Shown one piece after another: positions 24,659-31,972 of a stretch of 38,915 nucleotides of DNA. The notes under the pieces are model-generated. The model was not told the DNA's origin, made no database searches, and saw only the letters and a list, made by a program, of their open reading frames with translations. Made by a program: the position numbers and the translations under genes. This stretch comes from Nocardiopsis listeri NBRC 13360 (GTDB taxonomy: Bacteria > Actinomycetota > Actinomycetes > Streptosporangiales > Streptosporangiaceae): positions 1 through 38,915 of the forward strand of contig NZ_BCSH01000075.1 of the NCBI RefSeq assembly GCF_001570765.1, given 5' to 3'. How positions within the stretch are numbered: the stretch's first letter is position 1; each line of letters opens with the position of its first letter.

Positions 24659-25495
24659 ATGACCGACTCCCCCATCGACTCCACCATCGCCCACACCGCA
24701 CGGGTCTGGAACTACTGGTTGGGCGGAAAGGACAACTACCCCGTCGACCGCGAGATCGGCGACAGGATCAAGGAACTGGCCCCCCAGGTCGTCGACGTCG
24801 CACTCGGAGACCGGGTCTTCCTACGCCGCGCCGTCACCCACCTCGTCCAAGAGGAGGGCATCCGCCAGTTCCTCGACATCGGCACCGGCCTGCCCACCGC
24901 CGACAACACCCACGAGGTCGCCCAGGCACTCGCCCCCCACGCGCGCGTGGTCTACGTCGACAACGACCCCTTGGTCCTGACCCACGCCCGCGCCCTGCTG
25001 ACCGGAACCGAGACCGGACGGACCCAGTTCGTGGGCGCGGACCTGCGCGACACCGCCAAGGTCCTCGAAGCCGCCGCACGAACCCTCGACCTCGACCGGC
25101 CGATCGCCCTCACCCTCATGGGCACCATGGGCCACTTCGAGTTCGACGAGGCCCTGAAGATCGTGGACGCCTACACCGACGCACTGGCCCCCGGCAGCTT
25201 CCTGGCGGTCTGCGACGGGGTCATGGCCCACATGGACGCCGAACTCGGCGAACGCGCCATGCAGGGCATGCGACTCTGGCAGGAAAAGGTCGCCCAGCCC
25301 TACCACATGCGCACCGTGGAGGAGTTCGGTCGGTTCTTCGACGGCCTCGAACCGGTCGAGCCCGGCCCCGTCTCCGTGCTCCGCTGGCGCCCCGAACCCA
25401 CCGAGGTCGGCACCGTCCGCGACCTGCCCCAGTACGCCGGACTGGCCAAGAAGACGTCGACCCGACCCGGCCCTGAAGACCCGGCCACCCCATGA
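24659..25495 (+). CDS. SAM-dependent methyltransferase, DUF574/Methyltransf_19
   Basis: A 278-residue actinomycete-specific methyltransferase family protein. It has the characteristic start (STIAHTARVWNYWLGGKDNYPVDREIGD), the SAM-binding strand FLDIGTGLPTADNTHEVAQ, the acidic residue VVYVDNDPLVLTHARALL and the ALTLMGTMGHF segment. Streptomyces and relatives carry many copies, often beside regulators; targets are mostly unknown. The ATG at 24659 with GAAAGG upstream is preferred. It follows the DHA2 exporter by 87 bp. It is not part of the usual cluster core as far as I know, and together with the exporter interrupts it. Confidence 0.9.
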   Translation: MTDSPIDSTIAHTARVWNYWLGGKDNYPVDREIGDRIKELAPQVVDVALGDRVFLRRAVTHLVQEEGIRQFLDIGTGLPTADNTHEVAQALAPHARVVYVDNDPLVLTHARALLTGTETGRTQFVGADLRDTAKVLEAAARTLDLDRPIALTLMGTMGHFEFDEALKIVDAYTDALAPGSFLAVCDGVMAHMDAELGERAMQGMRLWQEKVAQPYHMRTVEEFGRFFDGLEPVEPGPVSVLRWRPEPTEVGTVRDLPQYAGLAKKTSTRPGPEDPATP

Positions 25496-25640
25496 AACAA
25501 CGGCTCAACGGGTAGACCCGGTCCAGGGGAGCACACGGGTCGGAGTTCGGCGAACCGCCCACTTCGACCCGACCCGACCGGCACTGTGAAGGCAAGAGCA
25601 CCCGCCCACCCGGCGGCCCTCTCCGCACTGAGGAGTCCCG

Positions 25641-26492
25641 TTGAGCCCAACGCCCGACCACGCGCCCGAGGCCTTCACCCCCGAGTGGCTCTCACTGCGA
25701 GAGGAGGCCGACGGCCGAGCACGGGCCACCGCTCCCCTGGACCCCCTGCGCACCCACCTCTCCGAACACGGCGCGGGCCCCGGCGGGCGCCCCATCCGCA
25801 TCACCGATCTGGGCTGCGGCACCGGCTCCCAAGGCCGCTGGCTCGCCCCACGCCTGGCCGGCCCCCAGACCTGGACGCTCCACGACCTGGACCCCCACCT
25901 GCTGAACCTGGCCGGTACCCGCATGCCCCGCGTCTCCGCCGACGGATCCACCGTCCAGGCCCGCATGTGCCTACAAGACCTGGACCGGGTCACCGCCGCC
26001 GACCTGACCGGCACCGACCTGGTCACCGGCTCGGCCCTGCTCGACCTGCTCACCCGCGACCAGGTCCTGTCCATCGCCCGAGCCGCGCACGAAGCGGGTT
26101 GTGCCGTCCTGTTCACCCTGACCGTCACCGGCCGCGTGGACCTGTACCCCGCGCACCCGGCCGACACCTCCATCACCGACGCCTTCAACGACCACCAACG
26201 CCGTGCCGGCCGCCTGGGGCCCGACGCCACCGCGTTCACCACCCGGACCTTCCACTCCCTGGGGCGACGGGTCCTGACCTACCCCAGCCCCTGGCGGCTG
26301 CTCCCCGAACACCGCGACCTGACCCTGGCCTGGCTACGCGGCAGGTTCCGGGCCGCCGGCGAACAGCACGCGCCGATCCCCACCGACCACCTACGGCACC
26401 GCGTGGACCAGTGCGAACAGCGCGGACTCGTGGCGGTCGTACACCACACCGACCTGCTCGCCCTCCCCAACGGCCACCCGAGACACCCGTGA
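25641..26492 (+). CDS. Class I SAM-dependent methyltransferase
   Basis: A 283-residue methyltransferase with motif I ITDLGCGTGSQGRWLA (about residues 53-68), motif II WTLHDLDPHLL, and GTDLVTGSALLDLLTRDQV as motif IV. The later TVTGRVDLYPAHPADTSITDAFNDHQRRAG segment is where the substrate pocket lies. No signal peptide or helix is seen. The start is TTG at 25641 with GAGGAG upstream. It is followed after 7 bp by the UPF0104 gene, so the two form an operon. The 145 bp before it show no gene. In related actinobacterial clusters a methyltransferase of this kind accompanies the GTP cyclohydrolase homologue; the methylated atom is unknown. Confidence 0.88.
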   Translation: MSPTPDHAPEAFTPEWLSLREEADGRARATAPLDPLRTHLSEHGAGPGGRPIRITDLGCGTGSQGRWLAPRLAGPQTWTLHDLDPHLLNLAGTRMPRVSADGSTVQARMCLQDLDRVTAADLTGTDLVTGSALLDLLTRDQVLSIARAAHEAGCAVLFTLTVTGRVDLYPAHPADTSITDAFNDHQRRAGRLGPDATAFTTRTFHSLGRRVLTYPSPWRLLPEHRDLTLAWLRGRFRAAGEQHAPIPTDHLRHRVDQCEQRGLVAVVHHTDLLALPNGHPRHP

Positions 26493-26499
26493 GGTTCCC

Positions 26500-27498
26500 A
26501 TGAGCGAGCACCTGCGACGCCGGGCCCGAGCCCTCATCGGCGCGGCCCTGCTCGCCGCCCTGGTCTGGTGGTATCCGATGGAGGCCTTCACCGACGCCTT
26601 CGCCTCCCTCGACGGCCGCACCGTCTGCGCGGCCCTGACCATCGGCCTGATCACGACCGTGCTCTGCGCGGCCCGCTGGATCCTGGTCGCCCGCGGGGTG
26701 GGTCTACGACTGCCCTGGGGACGCGCCATCGGCGACTACTACCGCGCCATCCTGCTCAACGCCGTCCTGCCCTCGGGGGTCCTGGGCGACGTACACCGGG
26801 CCCTGGGCCACGGCCGCTACGCCGGTGACCTGCCCCGGGGCGTACGCGCGGTGGTGCTCGAACGCGCGGCCGGGCAGGTGGTCCTAACCGCCACCGGCGC
26901 CACCCTGCTGTTCACGCTGCCCGCCGCCGTGCTCGGCCCCGGGCTGCTCACCCTGGCGGCGTCCCTGACACTACCGGTCCTGGTCGCCGCCGTGGTGGGC
27001 GCCGGCCTGTTGTTCTCCAGGCGGCGCGGCACCCGCCGCCGGCGCGCCTTGACCGCAACCCTCGCCGACGCCCGCGCGGGCCTGTTCACCGCGACCACCG
27101 GCCCCGGGGTCCTGCTGACGTCGGTGGCGGCCCTGGCCGGACACGTGACCCTGTTCCTGGTCGCGGCACAGGCCGCGGGGGTCACCGCCCCGCTGCCCGT
27201 CCTGGTGCCACTGGCGATTTCGGCCCTGGTCGCCATGAGCGTGCCGGCCGGCATCGGTGGTTGGGGGCCGCGCGAGGCGGTGACCACGCTGACCTTCGGC
27301 GCCGCGGGGTTGGGTGCGGCGACCGGTCTGACCGTGTCGGTGCTCTACGGGCTGCTCGCCCTGATCGCCGCCCTGCCCGGGGTGGTGGTGCTGCTGTGGC
27401 GGCTAGGCACCGTCGAGCACGTTCAGGTACCCGGTGAAGGACTCGGCCAGGGCCGCCAACAGGTCACGCCCCTTGTTCGCCGTGGCGCGCGACGGTAG
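26500..27498 (+). CDS. Lysylphosphatidylglycerol synthase TM-region/UPF0104 membrane protein
   Basis: A 332-residue membrane protein with about eight helices and the family markers DYYRAILLNAVLPSGVLGDVHRAL (the N-x-x-LPxGxxGDxxR signature) and SVPAGIGGWGPREA. The family includes the flippase part of MprF and glycolipid-associated proteins such as AglD. It has no aminoacyl transferase domain, so it would act as a lipid-linked transporter or flippase rather than a lysyl transferase. The ATG at 26500 lies 7 bp after the methyltransferase stop. The last 96 bp overlap the convergent creatininase gene; the tail after the last helix (TVEHVQVPGEGLGQ) looks like run-on sequence. Confidence 0.87.
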   Translation: MSEHLRRRARALIGAALLAALVWWYPMEAFTDAFASLDGRTVCAALTIGLITTVLCAARWILVARGVGLRLPWGRAIGDYYRAILLNAVLPSGVLGDVHRALGHGRYAGDLPRGVRAVVLERAAGQVVLTATGATLLFTLPAAVLGPGLLTLAASLTLPVLVAAVVGAGLLFSRRRGTRRRRALTATLADARAGLFTATTGPGVLLTSVAALAGHVTLFLVAAQAAGVTAPLPVLVPLAISALVAMSVPAGIGGWGPREAVTTLTFGAAGLGAATGLTVSVLYGLLALIAALPGVVVLLWRLGTVEHVQVPGEGLGQGRQQVTPLVRRGARR

Positions 27499-28125
27499 AC
27501 CCACCACCCCCGACCGCGTGTAACGGCTCAGCCCGGTGGTGAGCATGTGGTCGCGCCGGTCGGCCAGGTGATCGGCCTCCTCATAGCCGGCACGGACCAG
27601 GTCGGGACGGACATGCAACAGCACCGAGGTCTCCAACTCCCCGGCGTGCATGTCCCGGTCGTTGGTGGTGCCCATCCCCGAAGCCTCGCGAGCGGCCTCC
27701 CAATCGTGCGGGCCGGGAAAGAGCGCCATGTCACCACCGGAGGCCTGCACCAGGTTGGCCAGGACGTGGTTGCCGCCGTGCCCGTTGACCACCACCAGTT
27801 CGGGGGTGCCCGAAGCGCGCAACGAAGCGGCGATGTCGGCGGCCATGGCGTGCAGGGTGGGCGCCGAGACGCTGACCGTACCCGGCCAGGAGGAGTGCTC
27901 GTGGGAGCAACCGAAGGCGATCGGCGGCAAGAGCCTCAATGAGGGGTTCGCGTCGGCCAGGACCTGCGCCAGAGCCGAGGCGATGACGGTGTCGGTGGTC
28001 AGCGGCAGGTGGGGGCCGTGTTGTTCGAGGCTGCCCACGGGCAGCAACGCCACCCGCGCACCGCTTCGACGTTCTTCCTCGCTGGTGGTCCTTGGCAGAG
28101 GATCGGAGAAGTCCATGTCGGTCAT
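27403..28125 (-). CDS. Creatininase-family amidohydrolase (candidate FAPy deformylase)
   Basis: A 240-residue metal-dependent amidohydrolase. The family metal ligands are seen as Glu34 and His36 in GSLEQHGPHL, Asp45 in LTTDT, and His116 in VNGHGGN; AGELETS (161-167) supplies a further Glu. The family includes creatininase, the mycofactocin peptidase MftE and archaeal ArfB, which removes the formyl group from FAPy made by GTP cyclohydrolase III. Since the cluster encodes a GTP cyclohydrolase predicted to make FAPy, deformylation is the best hypothesis. The start at 28125 has a nearby alternative ATG at 28116. It is convergent with the UPF0104 gene. The 107 bp between it and the response regulator contain a run of eight G and no gene. 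Confidence 0.9.
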   Translation of the reverse strand: MTDMDFSDPLPRTTSEEERRSGARVALLPVGSLEQHGPHLPLTTDTVIASALAQVLADANPSLRLLPPIAFGCSHEHSSWPGTVSVSAPTLHAMAADIAASLRASGTPELVVVNGHGGNHVLANLVQASGGDMALFPGPHDWEAAREASGMGTTNDRDMHAGELETSVLLHVRPDLVRAGYEEADHLADRRDHMLTTGLSRYTRSGVVGLPSRATANKGRDLLAALAESFTGYLNVLDGA

Positions 28126-28232
28126 TGTCGCTCGGATCGAAGAGAACGGTCGCCTTTACACCGTAGATTCATATGGGGGGGGAACAGGGGCGGCCCCGGC
28201 CCCCACGGCGCCTCTGACCAAAGCCGACGGGG

Positions 28233-28838
28233 TCAGAGCCAGCCGCGGTCCTCGGCCGCGCGAGCCGCCTCCACCCGGGTTCGGGCGTCGAGTTTGCCCA
28301 TGGCCGCCGACAGGTGGTTGCGCACCGTGCCCCGGCTCAGGTGCAGACGGGCCGCCACCGCCGCGGCGGTGGCGCCGTCGGCCACGGCGCGCAGCACGTC
28401 ACGCTCGCGTTCGGTGAGCGGGTTGGGGCCACCGGCCAACGACTCGGTGGCCAGCTGCGGGTCGATGACGCGCAGGCCCCGGTGGACGCGCCGAACGGCG
28501 TCGACCAGGTGTTCGGGCGGCGCGTCCTTGACCACGAACCCGCTCGCGCCCGCGGCCAGCGCGCGGGTGAGGTATCCGGGGCGCCCGAAGGTGGTGCACA
28601 TGACCACCCGACACTCGGGCAACCGTTCGCGCAGGAGTTCGGCGGCGCCCAACCCGTCAAGGCCCGGCATCTGCACGTCCAACAGGGCGACGTCGGGCCC
28701 GGTGCGCAGCCCCTCGTCCAGGGCCTCCTGTCCTGAGGCGGCCTGGGCGACCACCTCCAGGTCCGTTTCCAGGTCGAGCATGGTGGCCAGGGCACCGCGC
28801 ACCAGGGCCTGGTCGTCGGCGATGAGCACCCGGATCAT
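28233..28838 (-). CDS. LuxR/NarL-family response regulator (DesR-like)
   Basis: A 201-residue response regulator with an N-terminal receiver domain (acidic pair Asp8/Asp9, phospho-acceptor Asp54 in LLDVQMPG, conserved Lys in FVVKDAPP) and a C-terminal LuxR-type helix-turn-helix (LTERERDVLRAVADGATAAAVAARLHLSRGTVRNHLSAAMGKL). The start at 28838 overlaps the kinase gene by 4 bp. In the DesK/DesR-type arrangement the regulator controls a neighbouring transporter; here the divergent ABC exporter is the probable target, and TGAC/GTCA repeats occur between them. Confidence 0.95.
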   Translation of the reverse strand: MIRVLIADDQALVRGALATMLDLETDLEVVAQAASGQEALDEGLRTGPDVALLDVQMPGLDGLGAAELLRERLPECRVVMCTTFGRPGYLTRALAAGASGFVVKDAPPEHLVDAVRRVHRGLRVIDPQLATESLAGGPNPLTERERDVLRAVADGATAAAVAARLHLSRGTVRNHLSAAMGKLDARTRVEAARAAEDRGWL

Positions 28839-29929
28839 CGGGACCCCCCTGCCCGTCCGCCGTACGCGTACACGGTGAACCCCTCCCGGTCGCCATCGAG
28901 CAGCCCCGGACCGGTGCTCAATCGTCCGTCCACCGCCCGCATCCTCTCGCTCAGGCCGGACAATCCGTTGCCGAACCGGCCCTCGGGGTGGCCGTCTCCG
29001 TCGTCGGTGATCTCGATGTGGTCCCTCCCCAGACGGACCCGGACCCGGTCGGCGTGGGCGTGCCGGACCACGTTGGTGACGGTCTCACGCAACACGTATC
29101 CGAAGGCCGAACGCAGGGCGGGGTCGAGGTCGTCGACGGCACGGGGCAGGTCTGCGTCCACCCCGACGGAGCGCAGTGCCTCGGCGGCGTTGGACAGCTC
29201 CACGGACAGGCGTACCTCGCGATAGTCGTCGATGGTGGCCCGCACGTCGTCCAAGGCGCGTCGGGCCAGTTCCTCGACCTCGCCGATCTGTGTGGACGCC
29301 ATCTCCGGGTCACCGCCCTTGTCCAAAACCCGACGGGCCAGTCCGGCCTTCACCGCGACGGTGGTGAGGCTGTGGCCGAGGATGTCGTGCAGGTCGCGGG
29401 CGACGCGTTCGCGTTCGCGGGCGGTGGCCAGTTCGGCGACCTGCTCACGGGCCCGGCGCAGTTCGGCGTTGGTCTCCACGAGGGAGGCCAGGAGCCCGAC
29501 CACGGCGGTCACGGAGGCGATCATGATCAGGTCGGGGACCCGAGCGAACGCGTCGCCGGTGGCCGCGCCCCAGACCAGGAGGCCCAGCATCGTGACCCCG
29601 GTCAGGGCCAGGACCCAGAACAAGGGCAGCATCGCGGCGATGACCACGAGGGCGTAGAGCAGTACCCAGGGGTTCTGGGGGCCGAGCCAGACCAGGATCA
29701 CCCATCCGGCGGCGAGCAACCCCGCACAGACCGGAAGTCGAAGGGCGGGCCGGCGCTCCATCACCGAGGGGATGGCCACCAGACAGGCGACGGTGTACAA
29801 CGCGCCGACCGGCAACACCAGGGCGATCGGTCGGTCCGGGGCGGCCAGCGTCCACCCCGGCAGGGCGAGCACCCCCAACAGGGCACCCCCGAGCCGGACG
29901 AGCAGGTGCCGCTCCTCTGTTCTGGCCAT
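28835..29929 (-). CDS. Sensor histidine kinase, HisKA_3 type (DesK-like)
   Basis: A 364-residue membrane kinase. The first 150 residues form about six closely spaced helices with almost no outer loops, which suggests sensing within the membrane, as in DesK-like kinases. A linker coiled coil (NAELRRAREQVAELATARERERVA) leads to the HisKA_3 box RDLHDILGHSL with phospho-His181, and the ATPase domain has LRETVTNVVRHAHA (N box) and the GDGHPEGRFGNGLSGLSERM G box. The ATG at 29929 faces the ABC operon 107 bp away. It is co-transcribed with the response regulator. The stimulus is probably membrane or antibiotic stress, inferred from architecture. Confidence 0.94.
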   Translation of the reverse strand: MARTEERHLLVRLGGALLGVLALPGWTLAAPDRPIALVLPVGALYTVACLVAIPSVMERRPALRLPVCAGLLAAGWVILVWLGPQNPWVLLYALVVIAAMLPLFWVLALTGVTMLGLLVWGAATGDAFARVPDLIMIASVTAVVGLLASLVETNAELRRAREQVAELATARERERVARDLHDILGHSLTTVAVKAGLARRVLDKGGDPEMASTQIGEVEELARRALDDVRATIDDYREVRLSVELSNAAEALRSVGVDADLPRAVDDLDPALRSAFGYVLRETVTNVVRHAHADRVRVRLGRDHIEITDDGDGHPEGRFGNGLSGLSERMRAVDGRLSTGPGLLDGDREGFTVYAYGGRAGGSR

Positions 29930-29965
29930 AGGGCGACTCTACGGCGGTGAGGACCGGCACACCCC

Positions 29966-29993
29966 TGACAATCGTCACGGTGTCCCGCTGACA
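29966..29993. promoter_or_regulatory. TGAC/GTCA repeats between kinase and ABC operon
   Basis: The divergent region holds the inverted repeat TGAC-AATC-GTCA (29966-29977) followed by TGTC-N5-GACA (29981-29993); TGACAA occurs twice, 23 bp apart. LuxR-type regulators bind short inverted repeats of this kind, so this is the likely site of the DesR-like protein. The assignment rests on position and symmetry. Confidence 0.45.
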
Positions 29994-30036
29994 AAGGAAC
30001 GAGGTCGGTCCCCTCCCCCCGGGTCAACGTGGAGGT

Positions 30037-30966
30037 ATGACAACGACGACACCGGTGATCGAGGTCGACTCGCTCACCAGGACCTTCGGCGACACCACCG
30101 TCGTCGACCACCTCGACTTCACCGTCCATCCCGGACGGGTCACCGGCTTCCTGGGGGCCAACGGGGCGGGCAAGACCACGACGATGCGCATGCTCCTGGG
30201 CCTGGAGGAACCCGACTCGGGGCACGCCCGGATCGGCGGCGTGGCCTACCGGGACCTGCCCGATCCGCTGCGCACGGTGGGCGCCCTGCTCGACCCGCAG
30301 GCCCCGCACCCCGGCCGCACCGCCCGTGACCACCTGCGGTGGTTGTGCCGGGCCGGACGGATCCCCCTCTCCCGCGCCGACCACCTGCTCGACCAGGTGG
30401 GTCTGGCCGAGGCGGCCACCCGACGGGTGGGCTCCTTCTCGTTGGGGATGCGCCAACGCGTGGGGATCGCCGCGATGTTGCTGGGCGATCCGGATGTGCT
30501 GGTCCTGGACGAGCCGCTCAACGGATTGGATCCGGAGGGTATCGCCTGGGTCCGTGCCCTACTGCGCGACCTGGCCTCCCAAGGGCGCACCGTGTTCGTC
30601 TCCAGCCACCTGATGGGCGAGATGGAGGCCACCGCCGACCACGTGCTGGTGCTGAGGCGGGGCCGGTTGATCGCCGACCTTCCCGCCGAGGAACTCTCTC
30701 GCGGTACCGGCACCGCCCGGGTTCGGGTGGTCTCCCCCCAGGTGGACAGGTTGACCCACTTGGTGGCGGGACGCGCCACGGTGCGCCCGGGTGGCGAAGG
30801 CGCGGTGGAGGTGGTGGGGATGGAGGCACCGGCGTTGGGTGCGCTGGCCGCGAGGGAGGGCGTGGAACTACACGAACTCACCCCGTTGCGCACCGGTCTG
30901 GAGGAGGCCTTCCTCGCCCTGAACAGCGAGGAAGAGGACGAAGGGGAGAGAGTCGACCATGCTTGA
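30037..30966 (+). CDS. ABC transporter ATP-binding protein (exporter type)
   Basis: A 309-residue ATPase of the DrrA/CcmA group. Walker A is GANGAGKTTT (40-49), the signature is FSLGMRQRVGIA, Walker B is VLVLDEPLNGLD, and the switch His is in VFVSSHLMGEME. The extra ~90-residue C-terminal domain is usual in drug and peptide exporters. The ATG at 30037 follows GGAGGT. Its 3' end overlaps the permease gene by 8 bp. It probably forms a homodimer with the permease dimer and is controlled by the divergent two-component system; the substrate may be a membrane-active antibiotic. Confidence 0.95.
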   Translation: MTTTTPVIEVDSLTRTFGDTTVVDHLDFTVHPGRVTGFLGANGAGKTTTMRMLLGLEEPDSGHARIGGVAYRDLPDPLRTVGALLDPQAPHPGRTARDHLRWLCRAGRIPLSRADHLLDQVGLAEAATRRVGSFSLGMRQRVGIAAMLLGDPDVLVLDEPLNGLDPEGIAWVRALLRDLASQGRTVFVSSHLMGEMEATADHVLVLRRGRLIADLPAEELSRGTGTARVRVVSPQVDRLTHLVAGRATVRPGGEGAVEVVGMEAPALGALAAREGVELHELTPLRTGLEEAFLALNSEEEDEGERVDHA

Positions 30967-31750
30967 CGGTCCAAGGAAGCCCGGGTTCGGAGCGGCGCTG
31001 GCAGCCGAGTGGTCCCGTTCGACCACGCTGGTCCAAGCACGCCTGGCCCCGGTGCTGTGCGCCGTGGTGGGGGCCGCGGTGGCGGCGTTGTTCCTGCTCA
31101 CCGCCGAGACCACGACCGGGGGCTCGGTGTCGGCGATGTCGGCGTTGGACGTGGTGACCACCTCCATGTTGGGGGTGGACGCGGCGACGTTCGTGGTGAT
31201 GGTTCTGGTCGCCTCACTGGTCGCCGCCGAACAGTCCACCGGTCTGGACCGAATCGCTCTGTTGGCGGTCCCCCGGCGCGGGCGACGTTTGGCGGCCTCG
31301 GCCCTGGTGGTGGCCGGGGGCGGGCTGTTGTGCGGACTGGCTGCCGGGCTGAGCGCCTTCGGGGCCGGGCGGCTGGTGAGCGTGCTCTCCGACGGAACGT
31401 CCCTAGCGTTCACCGCGGAGGGGGTGGCGCGCGTCGTGCTCGGAAGCGTGGTGATGGTTCCGTTCTACGGCACGGTGACGTTGGCCTGCACCACGATTGC
31501 CCGTTCGTTGCCCGGCGGTGTGCTGGGGACGCTGGGTCTGTTCGTCCTGCCGACGGTCCTGGCCTGGGTCCCGGGTGATTCCCTGGACGGGATCCTGCGT
31601 TACCTGCCGGGTGAGGCGGTGCACGCGGTCGCCGGTTTCGGCGCCGGCACGGACACCCTCCACCCGGTGGCGGCCCTGGTGGTACTGGCGGCGTGGGCGG
31701 TGGCGTTCGTGGGTGTGGCGCACCTGTGGACGCGGCGCCGCGGCCGGTAA
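30959..31750 (+). CDS. ABC transporter permease
   Basis: A 263-residue membrane protein with about six helices (ARLAPVLCAVVGAAVAALFLL, AATFVVMVLVASLVAAEQSTG, ALVVAGGGLLCGLAAGLSAFGA, VVLGSVVMVPFYGTVTLAC, GVLGTLGLFVLPTVLAWVP, AALVVLAAWAVAFVGVAHLW). EQSTGLDRIALLAVPRRGR corresponds to the cytoplasmic coupling helix of ABC-2 type permeases. It overlaps the ATPase gene by 8 bp, so they are translationally coupled. The 222 bp after it (31751-31972) carry the promoter of the next exporter and no gene that I can support. Confidence 0.9.
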   Translation: MLDGPRKPGFGAALAAEWSRSTTLVQARLAPVLCAVVGAAVAALFLLTAETTTGGSVSAMSALDVVTTSMLGVDAATFVVMVLVASLVAAEQSTGLDRIALLAVPRRGRRLAASALVVAGGGLLCGLAAGLSAFGAGRLVSVLSDGTSLAFTAEGVARVVLGSVVMVPFYGTVTLACTTIARSLPGGVLGTLGLFVLPTVLAWVPGDSLDGILRYLPGEAVHAVAGFGAGTDTLHPVAALVVLAAWAVAFVGVAHLWTRRRGR

Positions 31751-31972
31751 ATCCGGCGAGACGGGACGTTCCGTCATCTAGACTGGACAAAGCGGCCTCC
31801 ACCCTTCGAAAAACCACTTTGCTCACACGTCCCAACGCGGAATACTGCCCTGTTCGGCGAGGTTGTCTCTGCGTCGGGACGAAGTCGGACTCAATGGTCA
31901 TCGAAGCGTTCCCGCTCCTCACCCCGCGACTCCCCGCACGTCCAACCCACTCATGAGCGCCCAAGGAAGTAC

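Noticed and set aside
26500..27498. Full MprF-type lysylphosphatidylglycerol synthase
   Set aside because: Only the membrane flippase-like part is present; the C-terminal aminoacyl transferase domain is missing.
28180..28190. Run of eight G at 28174-28181 as a possible phase-variable tract
   Set aside because: It is intergenic, short for slippage in a GC-rich genome, and not placed at a promoter spacer that I can identify.
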